The notes under the pieces: model-generated
The model's database searches: none
Told to the model about the DNA's origin: nothing
What the model saw: the letters and a program-made list of their open reading frames with translations, nothing else
In this document: positions 57,957 through 64,000 of the stretch, in pieces
Position numbering within the stretch: position 1 is the stretch's first letter
Layout of the letters: each line of letters opens with the position of its first letter
Origin: CAXRDE01 sp964229355
GTDB lineage: Bacteria; Cyanobacteriota; Sericytochromatia; UBA7694
Reading direction: 5' to 3'
NCBI GenBank assembly: GCA_964229355.1
Contig: CAXRDE010000004.1
Location: forward strand, 1 to 64,000
Length of the DNA: 64,000 bases
Program-made: the position numbers and the translations under genes

Positions 57957-60431
57957 ATGTCACTCTTTTCACTCACTCCTGAACAACAGCGCGTGGTGGC
58001 CCACAATACCGGGCCTGCCCTTGTTTTTGCCGTGGCGGGCGCAGGCAAAACCACTGCCATGGTCCACCGCATTCAGCGCCTGGTTCAACAACAGGTCTTT
58101 GCGCCACAGCGTATTTTGGCCACGTCTTTTAGTCGTGCCACTGTACAAGATATTCGCGCTGCCCTGAGCCCCTGGCCCCACTGCGCAGAGGTGCAGGTGG
58201 CCACGCTGCATGCGGTGGGGCTTCGGATGTTGCATGAAGGTGCTGAGCGGGGCCTGATTCCTGTGCCCCAGGTGGCTGGAGAAGGGGGTACGCACTCTGA
58301 ACGATCGCTCTTGCGTCAGGCACTGGGTAAAGCGCGCCACCAGCGCTTAGAGTTGCCGCCTAACTTAGATGAGCAAGACTTTTTATCTTATGTGGGCATG
58401 TGCAAAGGCAATTTTGCTTACCCCGAGATGCCCGCCTTGCCTGCCGCCGCACAGGCCTGTATACAGCAAGCCAAAGCGCCTGAGGAGTTGGACTATTATT
58501 TAGAACTCTACCGTATTTTTGAACATACCCGCCGCAGCCTGGGCCTGATCACCTTTGACGATATGCTGCTCTCGGCCTGGGAGCTCTTACAGCGTTCTCC
58601 TGAGCTTTTGCACACCTTTCAAGGCTTTTATGACTGTGTGATTGTAGATGAGTTCCAGGACGTCAACGCGGTGCAAAGTGAAATTTTAGATTTATTGACC
58701 CATCGGCATCGCAATTACATGGCGATTGGCGACGATGATCAGACCATTTATGAGTGGCGCGGTGCGAGCCCTCGCTTCATTTTGTCTTTTCCGGAACGCT
58801 ATCAGGCCACGAAGTATTTGCTGCGCGAAAACTTCCGCTCGCAGGCCAGCCATTTGGCGCTGGCCAATCGCATGATCGCCCATAATCAACAGCGTGAGCC
58901 CAAACAACTGCATTTAACGCGCGGCTTCGGCGGCAAAACTGAGGCCCGGCATGTGTCCGATGAAGTGGCCCAGGCGCGACAACTGGTCACCGATATTATG
59001 CGCTCCTGTCAGGCGGGTTACCGCTTTGAACAACAGGCCATTTTGGTGCGCTTATACGCCCAGAGTCCCTATCTGGAGCAGGCGTTGATTGAGGCCTTTA
59101 TTCCCTATCGTCTGGTGGGGTCGGTGCCCTTTTATCAGCGACAAGAAATTCGTACCCTGATTGAATATTTGCATTTGGCTCAGGTGGAGCGTGAGGTGCA
59201 GCAGGCACGGGCCCAGGGACAGCGTATGGATCCGAATGTGCTTTTGGGCCAGCAACGGCGCTGGCAGCATTTGGCTAACCGTCCGGTGCGCTATTTGAAT
59301 CGCTATTGGTTGGATTGGGTGGCCGAACGCATCGGTAAAGGCGAGTCTTTGGTGCTGATTCTGCGTCAGCTGGCGGAGCAGGCCGATACGCCCTATCAGC
59401 GTAAATTGGTGACGGTGCTGGCGGATATTGTGAAAGATCTGGTGGAAACGGGTGTCGACACCGATGCGGGAGAAATTTTAAGCCGTTTAGAAGCTGATTT
59501 ACGCTATTGTCAGTTTTTACGTAAGAGTAGCGGCTTTCCTGAAACGGGCGAAGGGCGTGCACGCACGGTGGAAGCCTTTTTAGACTACGCCGTTGGTAAA
59601 GGCAATCCCGAAGCTCTGGCCCAGCATTTGCAAGAGCTGGCCCAGGCCCAGCGTCATGATGAAGACAGCATTATTTTGACCACGATCTTTCGGGCCAAAG
59701 GGCTGGAATGGCCTGTGGTCTACATTCCCCATTGTAATCAGGGGTATATCCCTTACCGTTCCGGTCACTCCTTAGAAGAAGAACGGCGTTTGTTTTATGT
59801 GGCCTTAACCCGCCCCCGAGAGCATTTATACCTGTATATTTTAGACGATTTTCCGATTTCTCGCTTTTTGACCGAAGCCGCGCACGATCAGACCCTTTCG
59901 TTGGTGGATCAGACGGCTTTGACGCTGGCGCAACCTTTGACCCAGTGGGATGTGGAGCGTTCGTTGGGGCTTTTGCGCTCGCAACCCAGTTTGATGCTGC
60001 ACCGTTATTTGTCTCAGTGGTGGCCTTCAGCCCCCCAGGAAAAAGCCGTGACTCTGAGTCACCTGTGTGAACTGGCTGCCCTGGCCCAGCATCATGGCCC
60101 TGATTTGGACCTGGCCAATGAACATTTATCGCCCTGGTTACAGTGGTTTCAATCCCAGGAAACCCCGGTCGACACGTCAGTGTGGACAGAGCCTCTGAAG
60201 CGCTATCTCGAACATCAGCGCATGGTAAAGGGGGCCCAGGCCAGTCGCCCCCGCTCGGGAGCTGTGGATTACGCGGTGGGCGAAGCCGTCTGGTCTGACC
60301 GCTTTGGTTCAGGTCAGGTGGTGGCCTATGACCCTGAGCATGATCAGGGGGCTCTGTTAGAGGTGCGTTTTGAAAACGGCGAACAGCGCAAGCTTCTGGC
60401 CCGTTATGCGCGTCTGGAAAAGGTTTCTTAG
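57957..60431 (+). CDS. UvrD/PcrA-type superfamily 1A DNA helicase
   Basis: 824 residues. Helicase motifs in order: I VAGAGKTTAMVHRI, II VDEFQDVNAVQ, III GDDDQTIYEWRGA, IV AILVR, V TIFRAKGLEWPVVYIP, VI VALTRPREHL. The C-terminal Tudor-like tail (GEAVWSDRFGSGQVVAY) is like PcrA's. 3'-5' unwinding in repair or replication restart. A TGGTAAACT box ends 9 nt before the ATG, so the leader may be very short. Ends at a terminator shared with pilT. Confidence 0.93.
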   Translation: MSLFSLTPEQQRVVAHNTGPALVFAVAGAGKTTAMVHRIQRLVQQQVFAPQRILATSFSRATVQDIRAALSPWPHCAEVQVATLHAVGLRMLHEGAERGLIPVPQVAGEGGTHSERSLLRQALGKARHQRLELPPNLDEQDFLSYVGMCKGNFAYPEMPALPAAAQACIQQAKAPEELDYYLELYRIFEHTRRSLGLITFDDMLLSAWELLQRSPELLHTFQGFYDCVIVDEFQDVNAVQSEILDLLTHRHRNYMAIGDDDQTIYEWRGASPRFILSFPERYQATKYLLRENFRSQASHLALANRMIAHNQQREPKQLHLTRGFGGKTEARHVSDEVAQARQLVTDIMRSCQAGYRFEQQAILVRLYAQSPYLEQALIEAFIPYRLVGSVPFYQRQEIRTLIEYLHLAQVEREVQQARAQGQRMDPNVLLGQQRRWQHLANRPVRYLNRYWLDWVAERIGKGESLVLILRQLAEQADTPYQRKLVTVLADIVKDLVETGVDTDAGEILSRLEADLRYCQFLRKSSGFPETGEGRARTVEAFLDYAVGKGNPEALAQHLQELAQAQRHDEDSIILTTIFRAKGLEWPVVYIPHCNQGYIPYRSGHSLEEERRLFYVALTRPREHLYLYILDDFPISRFLTEAAHDQTLSLVDQTALTLAQPLTQWDVERSLGLLRSQPSLMLHRYLSQWWPSAPQEKAVTLSHLCELAALAQHHGPDLDLANEHLSPWLQWFQSQETPVDTSVWTEPLKRYLEHQRMVKGAQASRPRSGAVDYAVGEAVWSDRFGSGQVVAYDPEHDQGALLEVRFENGEQRKLLARYARLEKVS

Positions 60432-60446
60432 GGGGTTAACGAAACA

Positions 60447-60474
60447 AAAGGCCGTCCCACAGGGGACGGCTTTT
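60447..60474. terminator. Bidirectional terminator between helicase and pilT
   Basis: 8-bp stem GCCGTCCC/GGGACGGC, flanked by AAAAG and TTTT, between convergent genes. Confidence 0.8.
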
Positions 60475-60501
60475 GAAGATATTTGAAGAGAGCGGTAAAA
60501 T

Positions 60502-61578
60502 CTAGCCCGAAGCGAGGTGGAACGCACCCCGTTTCCACTGCTGCAATTGGCCCTGGTTATCGGACAAGCGCAGGGCTTCTTCGAAAGAAATCATGTCTTT
60601 TTCGAAGTAATGGAACAAGGCCTGGTTCATGGACTGCATGCCGTCGTTCTTGCCCCGCTCCACAAGGTGGTAAATGGCTTCCAGTTCGTGCTTGTAGATG
60701 TGATCCCGAACGGTGGGCGTCACCACCAAAATCTCGTTGACAGGCACCCGGCCCACACCGTCTTTTTTCACCGCCAGACGCTGGGCAATGGTGCCGCGCA
60801 GTACAGAGGCCAATTGCTTGAGAATCTGTTCTTGTTCATGGGGTGGGAAGGCGTTAATGACCCGGCTAATGGTTTGTACGGCGTCGTTGGTGTGTAAGGT
60901 ACTTAACACCAGGTGGCCGGTTTCTGCGGCTTTGAGCGCGGACTCGATGGTATCTCGGTCCCGCATCTCCCCCACCAGAATGATATCAGGATCCTGACGC
61001 AGGGCGTACTTGATGGCGTTGGGGAACGATGAAGTATCGTTCACCAGTTCCCGCTGGGTCATGACGCTTTTTTTGTTACGGTACACAAATTCAATGGGAT
61101 CCTCAATGGTAATAATGTGTACGTCTTTGGTGGCATTAATATAGTCCAGCATGCCCGCCAGGGTGGTGGTTTTACCAGAACCGGTAGGGCCGGTTACCAA
61201 AATCAAGCCGGTGCGTTCTTCGGTGAACTTGCGGATTTGCTCGGGAAGCCCCAGGTTATCTAAGTTGGGTACATTGATAGGAATCACCCGCAGTACCGCA
61301 CCCACGTGGCCCTGCTCTAAGAACACGTTGACCCGAAAACGGGCCAGGCCGCTAATCATAAAAGAGACGTCCATCTCCTGGTTCTTTTCGAAGGCTTCCC
61401 GCTGAGCGTTCGACAGCATCGAATACAGGGTTCGCTTGGTGTCAGCGGGAGTCATGGGGCGCATTTCTGTCGGTACAATACGACCGTCAATGCGTAACAT
61501 GGGGGGGGTTCCCACCCGAATGTGAATATCTGAGGCGCGTTTTTTTACCGCAACCCGTAAAAACTCATCAATATTCAT
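60502..61578 (-). CDS. pilT: Type IV pilus retraction ATPase
   Basis: 358 residues, normal for PilT. Walker A GPTGSGKTTTLAGMLDYIN, Asp box THDIIT-like IITIEDPIEFVY, Walker B ILVGEMRDRDTIESAL, and the His box GHLVLSTLHTNDA with C-terminal retraction motif region. Powers pilus retraction and twitching. No other pilus gene is adjacent. The cell therefore probably has type IV pili encoded elsewhere. Confidence 0.95.
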   Translation of the reverse strand: MNIDEFLRVAVKKRASDIHIRVGTPPMLRIDGRIVPTEMRPMTPADTKRTLYSMLSNAQREAFEKNQEMDVSFMISGLARFRVNVFLEQGHVGAVLRVIPINVPNLDNLGLPEQIRKFTEERTGLILVTGPTGSGKTTTLAGMLDYINATKDVHIITIEDPIEFVYRNKKSVMTQRELVNDTSSFPNAIKYALRQDPDIILVGEMRDRDTIESALKAAETGHLVLSTLHTNDAVQTISRVINAFPPHEQEQILKQLASVLRGTIAQRLAVKKDGVGRVPVNEILVVTPTVRDHIYKHELEAIYHLVERGKNDGMQSMNQALFHYFEKDMISFEEALRLSDNQGQLQQWKRGAFHLASG

Positions 61579-61587
61579 AGCTGCTCC

Positions 61588-62100
61588 TTAGACTTTTTGG
61601 TGAGCCAGTGGCTTACCGGTAATGCGGCTGAGCACAGGCAATTGTTTGAACAGAGCGCGCACGTCCTCAGCACTGGTGGCGTCCTGGTTCCACACAAAGA
61701 CTTCCTGACCGTGTTCATCGGCAAAATGTACGGTCAGTTCGGTTTGTAAAGGGTTATATCCCCGTTCTTCGGCGGTGGTGGCATCGCCTTCACCTTCGTA
61801 GCCCGTGGCAAAGCGATTCATCATTTTAAAATGCGAAATTTTGTGCACGTCTTTCACATCATACTGGTGATATGAAGGAAAAAATCCCAGGGTAATAAAG
61901 CGCGAAGAGGTCAAAATATTGAGATCCAGGCTGCCAAAGGTGTTACCGCTTTCGCTGCTTTGCAATTGTTGAAAATGCAGAAGCACCGTTTCATCGGGTT
62001 GTAAAATGGCCTGGATGGATCGGGTAATCAGGGTATGGATGGGCCCCATCTCCTGAAGCTTTTCGAGCATCTCTTTCATGGTTTCGGGTAATTCACTCAA
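61588..62100 (-). CDS. Hypothetical protein between pilT and serS
   Basis: 170 residues with mixed alpha/beta character (DLNILTSSRFITLGFFPSYH, TELTVHFADEHGQEVFVW), which recalls PH/GRAM-like domains. No signal or membrane helix. Overlaps serS by 8 nt and precedes pilT by 9 bp, so it is in one operon with both. Function unknown. Confidence 0.65.
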   Translation of the reverse strand: MSELPETMKEMLEKLQEMGPIHTLITRSIQAILQPDETVLLHFQQLQSSESGNTFGSLDLNILTSSRFITLGFFPSYHQYDVKDVHKISHFKMMNRFATGYEGEGDATTAEERGYNPLQTELTVHFADEHGQEVFVWNQDATSAEDVRALFKQLPVLSRITGKPLAHQKV

Positions 62101-63364
62101 GGGTCTCTACGCCTCCTAAATATGCTTTGAGTACCTCAGGCACCTGAATGCTGCCGTCAGCCTGCTGGTAATTTTCAATCAATGCGGCCAGGGTGCGTCC
62201 AATGGGCAAACCGGACCCGTTTAAAGTGTGTGGGTAAGCCGTGGGCGCACCGGGTTCAGGGCGGTAACGCAGCATGCCACGTCGGGCCTGAAAGTCGGTG
62301 CAGTTACTACAAGAAGAGACTTCTCTGTATTTGCCCTGGCTGGGGAACCACACTTCAAGATCATAGGTTTTGGCGGCATTAAAGCCTGTGTCACCTGAGC
62401 ACAATTGTACAACACGGTAGGGCAATTTTAAAGCTTGCAGCAAATACTCGGCGTCGGCCACCATCTTTTCGAGCTCTTCAAAGGAGCTTTCAGGGGGCAC
62501 AATTTTGACCATTTCGACTTTGGCAAACTCATGAAGGCGAATAATTCCGCGGGTATCACGGCCTGCGGCACCGGCCTCGGCACGAAAACAGGGGGTGTGG
62601 GCTGTGAAGTATTTGGGCAAATCGGTGGCTTCTAGAATTTCACCGCGGTACAGATTGGTGAGGGGAACTTCGGCCGTGGGAATTAAAAAGTAGTCTTTGA
62701 AGTTGACCCCAAACAGGTCTTCTTCAAATTTGGGCAAGTTCCCGTTGGCGGTCATGGTGTCGCGGTTCACCAGGGTCGGTGGGGAGACTTCGGTATAACC
62801 CCGTTGGGTATTGCTGTCCAGAAAAAAGTTGGCCATGGCGCGCTCTAATTTGGCACCCCAATTTTGCATGACTACAAAGCGCGCGCCGGCTAACTTAGCG
62901 GCCCTTTCAAAGTCCATCATACCGTTGGCGACACCCAGTTCGTCGTGGGCTTTGGGTTCAAAATCAAAGGCGGTGGGTTCACCCACCACACGCACCACCA
63001 CATTGTCCTCTTCACTGCTGCCTTCAGGCACACTCTCATCTAAAATATTGGGAATATTGATCAGCAGGTTTTCCCGCTCCTGTTGGGTGGCCTGCATGCG
63101 CTCTTCGGTGGCTTTGAGTTCATCTCCCAGGTGTTTAACCGCAGCCATGGCTTCGCTGGCGTCTTGACCGGCCTTTTTGAGGTTGCCGATTTCTTTTGAG
63201 GCGGTATTGCGCTCCTGGCGCAGTTGATCCACGCGCATTTGGCATTCGCGGTGTTCGGTGTCTAGTGCGAGCAGTTGATCCACCACAGCGGGGTCTCCGC
63301 CCCGTTTTGCCTGAGAGTTTTTGAGTTGCTCCGGGTTGTGGCGTAAATTTTTAAGATCATGCAT
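62093..63364 (-). CDS. serS: Seryl-tRNA synthetase
   Basis: 423 residues from the ATG at 63364 (AGGAG 10 nt upstream; TTG at 63370 is less likely). N-terminal coiled-coil arm (about 30-100), then class II motifs: motif 2 FRAEAGAAGRDTRGIIRLHEF and motif 3 NGSGLPIGRTLAALIENYQ. Charges tRNA-Ser with serine. Complete and of normal length. Confidence 0.96.
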   Translation of the reverse strand: MHDLKNLRHNPEQLKNSQAKRGGDPAVVDQLLALDTEHRECQMRVDQLRQERNTASKEIGNLKKAGQDASEAMAAVKHLGDELKATEERMQATQQERENLLINIPNILDESVPEGSSEEDNVVVRVVGEPTAFDFEPKAHDELGVANGMMDFERAAKLAGARFVVMQNWGAKLERAMANFFLDSNTQRGYTEVSPPTLVNRDTMTANGNLPKFEEDLFGVNFKDYFLIPTAEVPLTNLYRGEILEATDLPKYFTAHTPCFRAEAGAAGRDTRGIIRLHEFAKVEMVKIVPPESSFEELEKMVADAEYLLQALKLPYRVVQLCSGDTGFNAAKTYDLEVWFPSQGKYREVSSCSNCTDFQARRGMLRYRPEPGAPTAYPHTLNGSGLPIGRTLAALIENYQQADGSIQVPEVLKAYLGGVETLE

Positions 63365-63406
63365 ATCCAAAGTTCTCCTGAGTCGTGACTCGATATTGCC
63401 TCTAGT

Positions 63407-64000
63407 TTACATGAACCCTTGTTCAAGTTGTTCAAGTTGCTCGTGAAAGCGTTCGATCATGGCCTCTACCACATTGGCTTCAGCAAACTGGGCCACATGG
63501 AACAGGGCCGTGCCCTCTTCTACCAGGGGTAAATAGCTGATACCCACCAAAATGCCTGCAGTACGCGCTTTGACATTGGCAGCTCGTTCCCCGAAGGGAT
63601 CCGCCACATGGCCTAAAATATCTCCTTTTTTCACCCATTGCCCCAGTTGGGCCTGACTGCGCAGGACACCCCCCTGAGGTGAACGAATCCAGTAGCTGGA
63701 CCGCGAAATAACCGGCGGGCGCAGGGCCTTGCTGTGATCGGTTTTGGGGGCCTGGGGAAGCATTTGCAAATAGCGCATCACGCCCAAAATGCCTTTTACG
63801 CCGCCGCGGATGGCGGTTTCGTCGAAGCGTAGGGCTTCACCAGCTTCATACAATAATAAAGGAATGCCCCGTTGTTGTGCCGTATAGCGCATGGAGTTTG
63901 GGATGGTGGGGTTATCTAAGATCACGGGCACCTGGAAAGACTGGGCCAATTCTAAAATGCCTTCTTGATCTAAATCCACCCGAATCTGCGGTAAATTGCT
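63407..64000 (-). CDS. Succinylglutamate desuccinylase/aspartoacylase-family protein, partial
   Basis: The 5' part lies beyond the right edge; the frame is open to base 64000 (NLPQIRVDLDQEGILELA). Visible are the second half of the M14-like amidohydrolase fold and a biotinyl-lipoyl-like C-terminal part (SPQGGVLRSQAQLGQWVKKGDILGHVADPFG). Zinc ligands would be upstream. Hydrolyses N-acyl amino acids in known members. Substrate unknown. Confidence 0.85.
   Translation of the reverse strand, partial: SNLPQIRVDLDQEGILELAQSFQVPVILDNPTIPNSMRYTAQQRGIPLLLYEAGEALRFDETAIRGGVKGILGVMRYLQMLPQAPKTDHSKALRPPVISRSSYWIRSPQGGVLRSQAQLGQWVKKGDILGHVADPFGERAANVKARTAGILVGISYLPLVEEGTALFHVAQFAEANVVEAMIERFHEQLEQLEQGFM

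Overview
The window reads as chromosomal DNA from a diderm, heterotrophic bacterium. It encodes outer-membrane beta-barrels, several lipoproteins, the lipoprotein acyltransferase Lnt, SecE and PilT. The ATP synthase c-subunit ends in an ANPF motif and resembles those of cyanobacteria and their relatives. RNase J, monomeric isocitrate dehydrogenase and the dapA-rnj neighbourhood fit a non-photosynthetic cyanobacteria-related lineage, but that placement is a guess; no rRNA is present to test it. No photosynthesis genes, CRISPR arrays or complete prophage were seen.

Region 1 (1-1132): the 3' end of one M15 peptidase gene followed by a full tandem copy. Region 2 (1163 to about 20780) is a visibly AT-richer metal-resistance island, almost all on the minus strand. 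It holds two P1B ATPases (CopA type with CPC, CopB type with CPH), a membrane-anchored AlbA_2 protein, an AAA ATPase, an ATP-cone/Mrr protein, an archaeal-type GAPDH, two ICMT-like methyltransferases (one interrupted by an in-frame TGA), and several Met/His- or Cys-rich small proteins. It also holds a MerR regulator with a typical 19-bp-spacer promoter, a UbiB-like kinase, an outer-membrane barrel and a two-domain multicopper oxidase. Two head-to-head CueR-type promoters sit at 18859-18946. One drives the oxidase operon. The other points at a C39-like protease gene. An IS3 transposase scrap marks the right edge.

Region 3 (20769-35000): aldo/keto reductase, a signal-less transglutaminase-like cysteine protease, monomeric isocitrate dehydrogenase, a LysR/flavin reductase pair, a propeller/barrel/thioredoxin operon, and assorted small genes. 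Region 4 (34992-36133): two tRNA-Trp genes upstream of secE and nusG. Region 5 (36187-44254): a C39-like lipoprotein, a Cpx-like two-component system with a Spy-like lipoprotein, and a large hybrid kinase/adenylate cyclase.

Region 6 (44293-64000): a CinA-like/NMN-adenylyltransferase fusion, two signal-less cell-wall enzymes flanking formiminotransferase and an isolated atpE, then lnt, an RNase J fused to a UDP-glucose-pyrophosphorylase-like domain, dapA, a MshEN-repeat protein, a UvrD-type helicase, pilT, serS and a partial aspartoacylase-family gene.

The most notable themes are: (a) the RNase J-nucleotidyltransferase fusion; (b) a dispersed set of wall-active enzymes with disordered N-termini and no export signal, two of which share a peptidoglycan-binding-like domain; (c) a copper island carrying its own archaeal-type GAPDH; and (d) several genes whose -10 box lies only 6-7 nt before the ATG, suggesting leaderless mRNAs.
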